NCBI GenBank assembly: GCA_946626605.1
Contig: CAMOUL010000003.1
Span: 83,696-147,695, forward strand
Length of the DNA stretch: 64,000 nt
Reading direction: 5' to 3'
DNA from: an uncultured Bacteroidales bacterium
GTDB lineage: Bacteria > Bacteroidota > Bacteroidia > Bacteroidales > Paludibacteraceae
The notes under the pieces are model-generated. The model did not search any database. It had not been told where the DNA came from and worked only from the letters and a program-made list of their open reading frames with translations. Position 1 is the first letter of the stretch, and the number at the start of each line of letters is the position of its first letter. Made by a program: the position numbers and the translations under genes. Below, in pieces: positions 48,119-58,330 of this stretch.

Positions 48119-48157
48119 GATATTCATTAATCATTGATCATTAATCATTAAAATAAA

Positions 48158-49435
48158 ATGAAGATAAAACCTTTTAAGGGAATACGGCCACCGAAGGAAT
48201 TGGTGGAACAGGTAAGCAGCAGACCGTACGATGTGCTCAATAGCGAAGAAGCACAAGCGGAGGCGGCAGGCAATGAGATGAGTCTGTATCATATCATCAA
48301 GCCGGAGATCAATTTTAACCCGCTTATCGATGAGCACGACCCGCGTGTGTACCCGGAGGCGCTTTCGCAATACAAGCGTTTTCGCGCCAAAGGCTGGTTG
48401 GTGCAAGACCTCGAAGAGAATTACTACGTCTATGCCCAGACGATCTTGGCTTCAAACCCTCTCTCGGGCGGAAAAGACAAGACCCAGTACGGTCTGGTGG
48501 TCGGAGCATGGGTGGATGATTATCTCGAGGGCCGCATCAAGAAGCACGAACTCACGCGTCGCGACAAGGAAGAGGACCGCATGAAACATGTGCGTACGCT
48601 GAACGCCAACATGGAGCCGGTTTTCTTTGCTTACCCGCATCGCGACGATCTGGATGCGATCATTGAGAAAGTATGCAAACAGACTCCCGAATACGACTTT
48701 GTAGCTGCTCCGGAAGGATTCAGGCACACGTTCTGGGTAATTAACGACAAACAAACCATTGAGCGTATCACCGAGATATTCGCTTCTATTCCGGCGATGT
48801 ATATTGCGGACGGACACCATCGTTCCGCAGCTGCTGCCGGAGTCGGAGCGGAGAAACAAAAAGCAACAGGCGATAAGAATGCGGAGTTTAACTACTTCCT
48901 CGCCGTTTGTTTCCCGGATAATCAACTCAATATCATCGATTACAACCGCGTGGTGAAGGACCTGAACGGGTTGACGGAAGAGGAGTTCCTATCGAAAGTC
49001 TCTGAAGATTTCGATATCGAATGTTATAATGATGCAAATGATGCAAATGGTGTAAAGCCGAAGAAGTTGCATAACTTCAGCCTTTATTTAGGCGGGAAAT
49101 GGTACAGTCTGACGGCTAAAGAAGGTCGATACGATGACAGTGACCCGATCGGTGTGCTGGATGTGACGATATCGAGTAACCTGATTCTCGATAAGATTCT
49201 CGGCATAAAGGACCTAAGGTCGGATAAACGCATCGATTTTGTCGGTGGTATTCGCGGATTAGGCGAGTTGCAACGTCGTGTAGATAGCGGAGAGATGAAA
49301 GTGGCATTAGCCCTCTACCCCGTTACGATGCAGCAGATCATCGACATCGCCGACTCGGGCAATATCATGCCGCCGAAGACAACCTGGTTTGAGCCGAAGC
49401 TGCGTTCCGGTTTGATAGTTCACGAGCTAAATTGA
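48158..49435 (+). CDS. DUF1015 family protein
   Basis: IKPFKGIRPPKELVEQVSSRPYDVL, FPDNQLNIIDYNRVVKDLNG, YIADGHHRSAAA. Confidence 0.88.
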   Translation: MKIKPFKGIRPPKELVEQVSSRPYDVLNSEEAQAEAAGNEMSLYHIIKPEINFNPLIDEHDPRVYPEALSQYKRFRAKGWLVQDLEENYYVYAQTILASNPLSGGKDKTQYGLVVGAWVDDYLEGRIKKHELTRRDKEEDRMKHVRTLNANMEPVFFAYPHRDDLDAIIEKVCKQTPEYDFVAAPEGFRHTFWVINDKQTIERITEIFASIPAMYIADGHHRSAAAAGVGAEKQKATGDKNAEFNYFLAVCFPDNQLNIIDYNRVVKDLNGLTEEEFLSKVSEDFDIECYNDANDANGVKPKKLHNFSLYLGGKWYSLTAKEGRYDDSDPIGVLDVTISSNLILDKILGIKDLRSDKRIDFVGGIRGLGELQRRVDSGEMKVALALYPVTMQQIIDIADSGNIMPPKTTWFEPKLRSGLIVHELN

Positions 49436-49533
49436 AAGGTGAAAGGTGAAAGGTGAAAAGTGAAAAGTGAAAGGTGAAAGGTGAAAAGTGAAAGGAAATA
49501 TATGTTGAAAAGTGATAGGTCAAAGGTGAAAGG
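49434..49533. repeat. GTGAAAG heptamer array
   Basis: gaaaggtgaaaggtgaaaggtgaaaagtgaaaagtgaaagg... Confidence 0.9.
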
Positions 49534-51586
49534 TTTTCTCCTTTCAATTTTCATTTTTCAATTTTCAATTCTTCTGAGCGGGTGCTCGGTTCAGCAGCGT
49601 ATCAAGCGGGCGGATAAGAAGTTCGCTATCGGCGAGTACTACACGGCCGGAGATATCTATAAGCAGTGCTACAGTCGCTTGAGTACGAAGAAAGACCGCG
49701 ACCTGAAGGGTTATGTCGCTTTCCGGCAAGGCGAGTGCTATCGGATACTGAACAACACCCGTGCGGCGAACTGTTACCAGAGTGCGCTGCGCTGCAAATA
49801 CCAGCAGCAGGACTCAATCATCTATCTCCGAATGGCGCAAGTGCAGCAATACCAGGGTAAGTACAAAGACGCGGCAAAGAACTACGAGACCTACCTCGAG
49901 GCGCATCCCGATAGTTATGTAGCCAAAGCCGGTCGGTACGCGTGCGCCAAGATAGACGAGTGGAAACGCGAGACGAGTCGGTATAAGATCAGCGAGGCGA
50001 AAGCCTTCAATGAGAAACGCACGAGTAACTTCGCGCCTATGTTTATCGGTTCAGGCGACGATGCGCTGGTCTTCACTACCAACAGGCAGGAGAAACAGAC
50101 GGGTACGAAGAAGTTGAAACGCCCGAGTAATGTAACCGGCCAGCAGCTCTTCCAACTCTATCAGGCGCGTAAGAACGCAGCCGGCGAATGGGAGAACTTC
50201 GAGCCTGTGGAAGGTCTAATGGGCAGTCCCGATGAACAGCAGCAACAGAACGACTCCACCTCCAAACAGGGCGGTAGTGCCGAGATGGGTGTATGCTGCT
50301 TCACGCAGGACGGCCGCACGATGTATTTCACTTACTCGAAGCCGATCAACGGTCAGGACTTAGGAGCAAAGATATGCCGCAGCGAACGTGCCAGCGGTGA
50401 ATGGGGTGAGGCGCAGGAAGTGAAACTCTTTGCCGACAGTTCCATCACAGTGGGTCACCCGGCTTTGAACCGCACGGGCGACACCCTCTATTTCGTGAGT
50501 GACGCTCCCGGCGGAGAAGGAGGAAAAGATATCTGGATGGCCGTGCTGGACGGAGACGACTGGACCGACGTGCAGCCGCTCGGCAAGGGTATCAACACCT
50601 CTGCCGATGAGATGTATCCGTATATCCACGAAGACGGGACCTTGTATTTTGCCAGCAATGGTCACCCGGGCTACGGAGGACTCGACATCTTCAAAGCAAC
50701 ACGCGACACAACGGTCAAAGACTCGACCGTCTGGATCCTCTATAATATGGGTGTCCCCTTCAACGGGGCCGGAGACGACTTCGGCATCACCTTTGCCGGG
50801 AACTCCCAGAACGGTTTCTTCTCCTCCAACCGCAATGACAAGAAAGGCATGGATAAGATATACCAATTCGTGCTGCCGGAAATGGAGTTCATCGCGGAAG
50901 GTGTGGTGAACGACGAGTTAGGCAACCCGATAGCCGATGCCAAACTGCGACTCGTGGGTTCGGACGGTACGAACAGTAAACTCAATGCCCGTCGCGACGG
51001 TACGTATAAGATCAAGATCAAACAAGACGTGAAATACGTGATGCTGGCTACAGCACGCGGTTTCCTTAATGCCAAAGAGCAATGGAACACCTTCGGTCTG
51101 AAGGACAGCAAGACCTATACGCTCAATTTTGCGCTCAGCCCGATCAGCCGACCCGTGAAAATGGAGAATATCTTCTATGAGTTCGGACGATGGGAACTGA
51201 CGCAAGCCTCTGAGGCGGAACTGGAGCAACTGGTGAAACTGCTGAACGATAACCCCAATATCACCATTGAACTCAGTGCGCACACCGATATGAAAGGAAC
51301 GGATGAATTCAACAACGAGTTGAGTTTCAAACGTGCCCAGAGTTGCTGTAACTACCTCATCGCGCATGGTATCGAGAAAGAACGCCTCACGCCGGTAGGA
51401 TACGGTAAGACCAAACCCGTCATTGCCGACAAAGCGCTGCACACCCAATATCCGTGGATTCCGGAAGAGCAAGTGCTGGATGAAGAATTCATCATCAAAC
51501 TCAAACCGGAGCAGCAGGAGATATGCAATGCCATCAACCGTCGCACGGAATTTAAAGTTGTAAAAACAACGTACAAACTGTATTAA
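49481..51586 (+). CDS. OmpA-family lipoprotein with WD40-like repeats (PorE-like T9SS-associated architecture); leader in heptamer repeats
   Basis: Lipobox LSGCSV; VSDAPGGEGGKDIWMAV; C-term OmpA-like IELSAHTDMKGTDEFNNELSFKRAQSCCNYLIAHGI. Confidence 0.8.
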   Translation: MKSERKYMLKSDRSKVKGFLLSIFIFQFSILLSGCSVQQRIKRADKKFAIGEYYTAGDIYKQCYSRLSTKKDRDLKGYVAFRQGECYRILNNTRAANCYQSALRCKYQQQDSIIYLRMAQVQQYQGKYKDAAKNYETYLEAHPDSYVAKAGRYACAKIDEWKRETSRYKISEAKAFNEKRTSNFAPMFIGSGDDALVFTTNRQEKQTGTKKLKRPSNVTGQQLFQLYQARKNAAGEWENFEPVEGLMGSPDEQQQQNDSTSKQGGSAEMGVCCFTQDGRTMYFTYSKPINGQDLGAKICRSERASGEWGEAQEVKLFADSSITVGHPALNRTGDTLYFVSDAPGGEGGKDIWMAVLDGDDWTDVQPLGKGINTSADEMYPYIHEDGTLYFASNGHPGYGGLDIFKATRDTTVKDSTVWILYNMGVPFNGAGDDFGITFAGNSQNGFFSSNRNDKKGMDKIYQFVLPEMEFIAEGVVNDELGNPIADAKLRLVGSDGTNSKLNARRDGTYKIKIKQDVKYVMLATARGFLNAKEQWNTFGLKDSKTYTLNFALSPISRPVKMENIFYEFGRWELTQASEAELEQLVKLLNDNPNITIELSAHTDMKGTDEFNNELSFKRAQSCCNYLIAHGIEKERLTPVGYGKTKPVIADKALHTQYPWIPEEQVLDEEFIIKLKPEQQEICNAINRRTEFKVVKTTYKLY

Positions 51587-51673
51587 TGAATAATTAATAA
51601 TGAATAATGAATATTTTGCGATGCCGATACATGTTTTGCGAGATAATCATTAATCATTGATCATTAATCATTG
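51585..51673. repeat. Heptamer array plus diverged copy D of the 39-bp element (51612-51650)
   Basis: tattttgcgatgccgatacatgttttgcgagataatcat. Confidence 0.85.
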
Positions 51674-51675
51674 TT

Positions 51676-52470
51676 ATGAAGCAATATTTAGACTTATGCA
51701 AGCGAGTGCTGGAAGAAGGCACGGTGAAGCACGACCGCACAGGAACAGGTACGATTTCCGTGTTTGGTCACCAAATGCGATTTAAAATGGAAGACGGTTT
51801 TCCGCTCTTGACCACAAAAAAACTGCACCTGAAGTCCATCATCTATGAACTGCTTTGGTTCTTACAGGGCGACACGAACGTCAAATACCTGCAGGAGCAC
51901 GGGGTGCGTATCTGGAATGAATGGGCGGACGAGAACGGTGAGTTGGGACCCGTCTATGGGCATCAATGGCGTTCCTGGCCCGATTATAACGGAGGGACCA
52001 TTGACCAGATAGCCAATATCGTAGAAACAATAAAAAAGAATCCTGATAGCCGACGGATGTTGGTCAGCGCATGGAACGTAGCAGAAGTGGATAAGATGGC
52101 ACTACCGCCGTGTCATTGCCTGTTTCAGTTCTATGTAGCGGACGGTAAACTCAGTCTGCAACTCTATCAACGCAGCGCCGATATCTTCTTGGGTGTACCG
52201 TTTAACATCGCCAGTTATGCCCTGCTGCTGCAAATGATGGCACAGGTGACCGGTTTGAAATGCGGTGACTTCGTTCATACGCTCGGCGATGCACATATCT
52301 ATTTAAACCACTTGGAGCAAGTGAAACTGCAGTTAACGAGAGAGCCTCGTCCGCTGCCGAAAATGATAATTAACCCCGAGGTGAAGGACCTATTTAGTTT
52401 TCAGTATGAAGATTTCCAACTGGAAGGATATGATCCCCACCCTCATATAGCAGGAGTCGTAGCTGTGTAG
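51676..52470 (+). CDS. thyA: Thymidylate synthase
   Basis: [51 protein letters not shown]. Confidence 0.98.
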   Translation: MKQYLDLCKRVLEEGTVKHDRTGTGTISVFGHQMRFKMEDGFPLLTTKKLHLKSIIYELLWFLQGDTNVKYLQEHGVRIWNEWADENGELGPVYGHQWRSWPDYNGGTIDQIANIVETIKKNPDSRRMLVSAWNVAEVDKMALPPCHCLFQFYVADGKLSLQLYQRSADIFLGVPFNIASYALLLQMMAQVTGLKCGDFVHTLGDAHIYLNHLEQVKLQLTREPRPLPKMIINPEVKDLFSFQYEDFQLEGYDPHPHIAGVVAV

Positions 52471-52507
52471 TGAATAATGAATAATGAATAATGAATATCG
52501 TTGATTT

Positions 52508-52996
52508 ATGATTTCTATCATTGTAGCAATAGCAGAGAATTATGCCATCGGCAAGAAAGGTGACCTTTTATGTCACATGCCGGCGGACCTGAAGCATTTC
52601 AAAGACATCACCAGCGGAAAAACCGTGATGATGGGTGAGCGTACCTTCTTCTCGCTGCCCAAACACCCGCTGCCCAATAGACGGAATATCGTGCTGACAG
52701 ATGTAGCCGGTAAGACCTTCGAGGGAGCAGAGGCAGTATACAGCATTGATGAAATGGTGAAATGTATTCAAGGTGAAGAAGAGGCTTTCGTCATTGGCGG
52801 CGGCATGGTGTACCGTCAGATGATGCCTTTAGCGGATAAACTCTATATCACACATATCCATCATAGTTGGGAAGACGCAGATACGTTCTTCCCCGAAATC
52901 AAAGAAAGCGAATGGAAACTGCTGAACGCAGAGCGCCATTTCGCAGATGAAAAGAACCCCTACGATTATACTTTCGCAACTTATGCGAGGAAATGA
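52508..52996 (+). CDS. folA: Dihydrofolate reductase
   Basis: ISIIVAIAENYAIGKKGDLLCHMPADLKHFKDITSGKTVMMG. Confidence 0.96.
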   Translation: MISIIVAIAENYAIGKKGDLLCHMPADLKHFKDITSGKTVMMGERTFFSLPKHPLPNRRNIVLTDVAGKTFEGAEAVYSIDEMVKCIQGEEEAFVIGGGMVYRQMMPLADKLYITHIHHSWEDADTFFPEIKESEWKLLNAERHFADEKNPYDYTFATYARK

Positions 52997-53023
52997 ATAA
53001 TGAATAATGAATAATGAATATTT

Positions 53024-54703
53024 ATGGCTGATGATAAAAAAATAATATTTTCTATGGTCGGGCTGAGTAAGAACTTCGGTCCGCAGAAACAGGTACTGAA
53101 AAACATCTACCTCAGTTTTTTCTATGGTGCCAAGATAGGTATCATCGGTCTCAACGGCGCCGGTAAATCGACGCTGCTGAAGATCATCGCCGGTATAGAG
53201 AAAGAATACCAGGGTGAAGTCGTTTGGAGTCCGGGTTATAGCGTGGGATACCTGGAGCAGGACCCGCATCTGGATCCCAATAAGACCGTGCGCGAGGTAG
53301 TTCAGGAAGGTGTGCAGCCTATCATGGATATGCTCAAGGAATACGACGATATCAACATGGCTTTCGCAGAGCCGGACGCCGACTTCGACAAACTGCTGGC
53401 ACGTCAAGCGGAACTGCAAGACAAACTGGATGCAGCCGATGCATGGAATATCGACCAGAAGTTAGACCGCGCGATGGACGCATTACGCTGTCCGCCCGAC
53501 GACGCCAATGTCACTACCCTCTCCGGAGGTGAACGCAGACGTGTGGCGTTATGTCGCTTGCTGCTGCAGCAACCCGATGTGCTGTTACTCGATGAGCCGA
53601 CCAACCATTTGGATGCGGAGAGTATCGATTGGTTAGAGCAACACTTGCAGCAATACGCGGGCACGGTGATCTGTATCACTCACGACCGCTATTTCCTGGA
53701 TAATGTAGCCGGATGGATTCTGGAACTGGACCGCGGAGAAGGTATTCCTTGGAAAGGTAATTACTCTTCTTGGTTGGACCAGAAGACCGCACGTATGGCT
53801 TTGGAAGAGAAACAGGCGAGCAAGCGCCGTAAGACCTTGGAGCGCGAATTGGAATGGATTCGTATGGCCCCCAAAGCGCGTCACGCGAAACAGAAAGCCC
53901 GTCTGGAGTCATACGACCGTATGTTGAACGAGGAACAGAAAGCGAAAGAAGAGAAACTGGAGATCTTCATTCCGAACGGTCCGCGTCTGGGAAATAAGGT
54001 CATTAATGCCGAAGGCGTAGCGAAGTCGTTCGGGGACCGTCTGCTGTTTGAGGACCTGAACTTCATGTTACCGCCGAACGGAATTGTGGGAGTGATCGGT
54101 CCGAACGGTGCCGGTAAGACTACCCTCTTCCGTATGATCATCGGGTCCGAGAAAGCTGATAAGGGTACGTTCTCTGTGGGCGAGACCGTGAAGATCGGCT
54201 ATGTGGACCAGCAACACACGGATATCGATCCCAATAAATCGGTGTTCGAGACCATCAGCGGTGGTACGGAGTTCATCCGTGTGGCAGGCCGTGAGATCAA
54301 TGCACGTGCCTACCTGAGTCGTTTTAACTTCACCGGTGCGGACCAAGAGAAGAAATGCGGTGTACTCTCCGGCGGTGAACGAAACCGTTTACACCTTGCG
54401 TTGACGCTGAAGAGCGAAGCCAATGTGCTGCTGCTGGATGAGCCGACCAATGATATCGATGTGAACACCCTGCGTGCGCTGGAAGAAGGTCTGGAAAACT
54501 TCGCCGGCTGTGCGGTAGTGATCTCGCACGACCGCTGGTTCCTGGACCGTATCTGCACCCACATCCTCGCGTATGAAGGCGACGGAAAAGTGTTCTGGTT
54601 CGAAGGCAGTTACTCGGAATACGAGGAGAATAAGAAAATGCGACTCGGGGAGGAGGCTTGCGAGCCCAAACGAGCACGCTATCGCGGGTTAATGAATAAT
54701 TAA
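53024..54703 (+). CDS. ettA: ABC-F protein, energy-dependent translational throttle EttA-type
   Basis: Two ABC domains with GLNGAGKSTLL and GPNGAGKTTLF; PGYSVGYLEQDP. Confidence 0.92.
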   Translation: MADDKKIIFSMVGLSKNFGPQKQVLKNIYLSFFYGAKIGIIGLNGAGKSTLLKIIAGIEKEYQGEVVWSPGYSVGYLEQDPHLDPNKTVREVVQEGVQPIMDMLKEYDDINMAFAEPDADFDKLLARQAELQDKLDAADAWNIDQKLDRAMDALRCPPDDANVTTLSGGERRRVALCRLLLQQPDVLLLDEPTNHLDAESIDWLEQHLQQYAGTVICITHDRYFLDNVAGWILELDRGEGIPWKGNYSSWLDQKTARMALEEKQASKRRKTLERELEWIRMAPKARHAKQKARLESYDRMLNEEQKAKEEKLEIFIPNGPRLGNKVINAEGVAKSFGDRLLFEDLNFMLPPNGIVGVIGPNGAGKTTLFRMIIGSEKADKGTFSVGETVKIGYVDQQHTDIDPNKSVFETISGGTEFIRVAGREINARAYLSRFNFTGADQEKKCGVLSGGERNRLHLALTLKSEANVLLLDEPTNDIDVNTLRALEEGLENFAGCAVVISHDRWFLDRICTHILAYEGDGKVFWFEGSYSEYEENKKMRLGEEACEPKRARYRGLMNN

Positions 54704-54724
54704 TAATGAATAATTAATATCTCT

Positions 54725-55603
54725 TTGCTGCGCAGGGTAACGACATATATTCGGAAACACGGGTTGTTGGAGAAAGGCAAGCCGGTGTTGGTAGCAGTAA
54801 GTGGCGGTGCGGACAGTGTCGCATTGCTGGATGTGTTGGTGAGAGCCGGCTATCATTGCATCGCGGCACATTGTAACTTTCATTTACGCGGCGCAGAGAG
54901 TGACCGGGATGAAGCCTTTGTGCGGGAGTTATGTGCTCATATGAATGTTCCGTTAGAAGTGCAGGATTTCGATACGCAGCGCTATGCAGCGCAACAGAAA
55001 GTGAGTATCGAAGTAGCGGCTCGGGAACTGCGTTATACCTGGTTCGGGGAAATCGCTCGCACGAAAGAGTGTCAAGCTATCGCTGTGGCGCATCACCAGA
55101 ACGATCAGGCTGAGACCATCCTGATGAACCTCAAACGTGGCACAGGTCTTCGTGGCCTATGCGGAATGCGACCGATCAGTAAGAACCCTATGGCTCCGGA
55201 AGGAGTACCGGTCGTTCGTCCTTTACTCTGTACAACGCGCGATTATATCGAGCATTACTTACGCGACAAAAGGGGGCTGACCTGGATGACCGATAGCACG
55301 AATAGCGACACAACGATCACCCGTAATGCAGTGCGTGAACAGTTGAAGACATTCAGCAAAGCGGAGATCGAACACATCGCTCAAACCGCCGAATACCTAC
55401 AAGGCTATGCCGATAGGTTAGACGGTAAAAATACGCGCGAAGCAGGTATTGCGCAGTTATATGAAGAACTTCGCGAGTGCGGATTCGCGGAAATTGATAA
55501 GATATACGATGCCCTGCAACGCGGAGAAGGAGGGAAAGAATTCAGGTCTAAGACGCATAAAGCGGTGATAAAAAAGGGAAAACTATGCATCACTACGGTA
55601 TAA
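54725..55603 (+). CDS. tilS: tRNA(Ile)-lysidine synthase, short form
   Basis: TTG start; VLVAVSGGADSVALLDVL, HHQNDQAETILMNLKRGTGLRGLCGM; 292 aa. Confidence 0.9.
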   Translation: MLRRVTTYIRKHGLLEKGKPVLVAVSGGADSVALLDVLVRAGYHCIAAHCNFHLRGAESDRDEAFVRELCAHMNVPLEVQDFDTQRYAAQQKVSIEVAARELRYTWFGEIARTKECQAIAVAHHQNDQAETILMNLKRGTGLRGLCGMRPISKNPMAPEGVPVVRPLLCTTRDYIEHYLRDKRGLTWMTDSTNSDTTITRNAVREQLKTFSKAEIEHIAQTAEYLQGYADRLDGKNTREAGIAQLYEELRECGFAEIDKIYDALQRGEGGKEFRSKTHKAVIKKGKLCITTV

Positions 55604-56304
55604 TAGGATATCCATTAGAGCACTCGCTCTCAGCCAAACTCTTCAACGAGAAGTTTGCGGCTGAAGGAATTGAGGCGGAGTATGATTTGTACTCCGTACC
55701 TGATGGTAAATGGTCATTGGTCATTGATAATTTGTTGGATACCTTGGACGGATTCAATGTGACCTATCCGTACAAACAGACGATTATACCCTATCTGAAC
55801 GAACTGGATGAGTCCGCGAAAGCGATCGGTGCGGTGAATGTGGTCTATCAACGCAAAGGCTATAACACCGACTGCATCGGTTTTATGGCTTCGATCCGTC
55901 CGCTGTTAAGACCTTTTGACAAACAAGCCTTGGTTCTCGGCACAGGTGGTGCTTCGAAAGCCGTATGTTACGCGCTGCACCGGTTAGGTATTGCGCCCAC
56001 GATCGTCAGTCGTACGCCGCAACAAGGTGCTATCACGTACAAGGACCTGACCGCCGAAGTGATGCAGCAGCACACACTGATCATCAACTGTACGCCTTTG
56101 GGTATGTTTCCGGACGTGGACAGTTATCCGCCAATTCCGTATGAAACCATTTCGGCACAACATTTGTTGTACGACTGTGTGTACAACCCGGAAGAGACGC
56201 TGTTCTTACGCAAAGGCAAAGCACAAGGAGCACGCATCAAGAATGGCATGGAGATGCTGGAAGAACAGGCCAAAGCAGCATGGGAGATATGGAACAATGA
56301 ATAA
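55585..56304 (+). CDS. aroE: Shikimate dehydrogenase
   Basis: GIIGYPLEHSLSAKLFNEKF, FNVTYPYKQTIIPYL, GAVNVVY, VLGTGGASKAV. Confidence 0.94.
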   Translation: MHHYGIIGYPLEHSLSAKLFNEKFAAEGIEAEYDLYSVPDGKWSLVIDNLLDTLDGFNVTYPYKQTIIPYLNELDESAKAIGAVNVVYQRKGYNTDCIGFMASIRPLLRPFDKQALVLGTGGASKAVCYALHRLGIAPTIVSRTPQQGAITYKDLTAEVMQQHTLIINCTPLGMFPDVDSYPPIPYETISAQHLLYDCVYNPEETLFLRKGKAQGARIKNGMEMLEEQAKAAWEIWNNE

Positions 56305-56327
56305 TGAATAATGAATATTTTTGAGAT

Positions 56328-57371
56328 ATGAAAAAGATTTTTTTGTTGCTCGTAGGAGCATGTATGGCAGGTGCAGCCATGGCACAGGTAGTAGCACGCG
56401 ATGAGTCGGCCCTCGTGTATTATTCGCCGAAGACCGACGTGGTGCTGAATTTCAATTACACGGTAGAACGTCAAGAAGCAGGTATCTATGCCAAGTATGC
56501 CGAGAGTATGTTGGGTGTGAAAGAATGGGTGAAAGAGACCAAGACGACTCATCGTCTGAATGACGTGCGTATCACCACTCATACGACCACCGACTACAGT
56601 CGTCCGCATAAAGTGAGTGCAAACGCAGGTATTCCGATGTTGCTCAACATCAACGCCAAAGGCCTGTTAGTGGGTTATAACGTACCCTTAGACAAGTGTG
56701 AGAAGAAAGCCTTCCCGAAGCACCCGCAGGAGAAAGCGAAAGAAGCAGCGCAACTGGCTGTTCCCTACATGGAGAATGTACTGAAAGCCGCTACCCCGCT
56801 GGCTCAGGCCCATGCCGTAGCCCAACAGATAATACATATTCGCGAGACCCGTATGTTCCTGCTGAGCGGTGAAGTGGAGAAAGAACCGGCTGACGGTAAG
56901 GCGATGCAACTGGTGTTGGACGAATTGGATAAACAAGAGCAGGCCTTGACGGAACTTTTTATAGGCAAGACCGTTCGTTCGACAGAGACCAAGCGCGTGG
57001 TGTTTGACCCGGCAGAAGCTGCGCAGATGATGTGGTTCTTCTCGGAAGAGAACGGATTTACCGACGCAGAGAACATCGATGCGGATACCATTCGTGTACA
57101 GGTCGAAATGCACCCGCAACGCTATCTCTCTTCTACGCCGGACGAGATGAAGAAGAAAAAAAGCGTGGAGTTGAGTCCGATCGTATATAACTTGCCGGGT
57201 AATGCGGATGTGAAAGTGGTGTATAAGGACAATGCTCTCGGTGAGCGCAATATCCCTATTGCGCAAATAGGAGTCGATGTACCCTTAACGAAGGAGTTGT
57301 TCAAGTCCGTTGACCTGCCGACCATCCTCTTCAACGAGCAAACAGGAAATGTTGAATCAATTACAAAGTAA
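56328..57371 (+). CDS. DUF4831 family exported protein
   Basis: ALVYYSPKTDVVLNFNYTVERQEAGIYAKYAESMLGV. Confidence 0.8.
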   Translation: MKKIFLLLVGACMAGAAMAQVVARDESALVYYSPKTDVVLNFNYTVERQEAGIYAKYAESMLGVKEWVKETKTTHRLNDVRITTHTTTDYSRPHKVSANAGIPMLLNINAKGLLVGYNVPLDKCEKKAFPKHPQEKAKEAAQLAVPYMENVLKAATPLAQAHAVAQQIIHIRETRMFLLSGEVEKEPADGKAMQLVLDELDKQEQALTELFIGKTVRSTETKRVVFDPAEAAQMMWFFSEENGFTDAENIDADTIRVQVEMHPQRYLSSTPDEMKKKKSVELSPIVYNLPGNADVKVVYKDNALGERNIPIAQIGVDVPLTKELFKSVDLPTILFNEQTGNVESITK

Positions 57372-57429
57372 TTGATATTTGTGATTTGTGATTGGTGATT
57401 TTTGATTTATGATTTATGATTTTTGATTT
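57370..57429. repeat. GATTTnT heptamer array running into the start of the PorD-like CDS
   Basis: gatttgtgattggtgatttttgatttatgatttatgatttttgattt. Confidence 0.9.
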
Positions 57430-58330
57430 GAAATATATCGTCTTGGGACTTTGCAGCTTGTGGTTCGTTTCGGCCGGTGCGCAGGAACTGAATTGCACCG
57501 TGACCATTAACTCCGACCAGATAGAGGGTTCGAATAAACAAGTGTACGAGACCCTGAAGCAAGGTATTGAGGAGTATATGAATCAGAACCGCTGGACGAA
57601 TATGACCTTTGCGGAGACAGAGAAGATCGAATGCAGCATGCTGATCGTAGTGAAACAGGTGCTGGGTAATTCGTATTCCTGCGAAATGACGCTCCAGAGT
57701 CGTCGTCCGGTGTATGGCACGACCTACACTACCCCGCTGCTGAACTTCAAAGACAATGCGTTTAACTTCACTTATCAGGAGTTCGACCGTATCGAATGGC
57801 AACAAAATCAGTTCACAACGAACCTCACGGCGATGTTGGCGTACTACTGCTATCTGATCATCGGTCATGATATGGATAGTTACCAGCGTCTGGGTGGTAC
57901 GCCTTGTTTCCGTATGTGCGAGGAGATCGTGAACGCCTGTCAGTCCGCCAGCATGGAAGGAAGTGAACAGAAGGGATGGTTAGCTTTTGATAGCAACCGT
58001 AACCGGTATGCATTGATCAATAACCTGCTGGACGAGGCTTTTAAGAAATACCGTAATTTCTACTACGAATACCATCGTCTGGGTTTGGATGAGATGAGCG
58101 GAAATGTGACGAACGGTAGAGCCCGTATTGCCGAAGGACTGCCGGTATTGAAAGAAGCCTATCGTGCCCGTCCGGCGACATATGTCATTAATACCTTCCT
58201 GGATGCCAAGGCCGATGAACTGGTAGATATCTTCCGCAAAGGAACAGACAAAGAGAAAAAAGAAGTGTATGATCTGCTGATCGATATTGATCCTACGAGG
58301 CAGAATACGTATGATCGCATGAACGAATAA
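57416..58330 (+). CDS. DUF4835 (PorD-like, T9SS-associated) family protein
   Basis: AQELNCTVTINSDQIEGSNKQVYETLKQGIEEYMNQNRWTN; located before recN. Confidence 0.82.
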   Translation: MIFDLKYIVLGLCSLWFVSAGAQELNCTVTINSDQIEGSNKQVYETLKQGIEEYMNQNRWTNMTFAETEKIECSMLIVVKQVLGNSYSCEMTLQSRRPVYGTTYTTPLLNFKDNAFNFTYQEFDRIEWQQNQFTTNLTAMLAYYCYLIIGHDMDSYQRLGGTPCFRMCEEIVNACQSASMEGSEQKGWLAFDSNRNRYALINNLLDEAFKKYRNFYYEYHRLGLDEMSGNVTNGRARIAEGLPVLKEAYRARPATYVINTFLDAKADELVDIFRKGTDKEKKEVYDLLIDIDPTRQNTYDRMNE

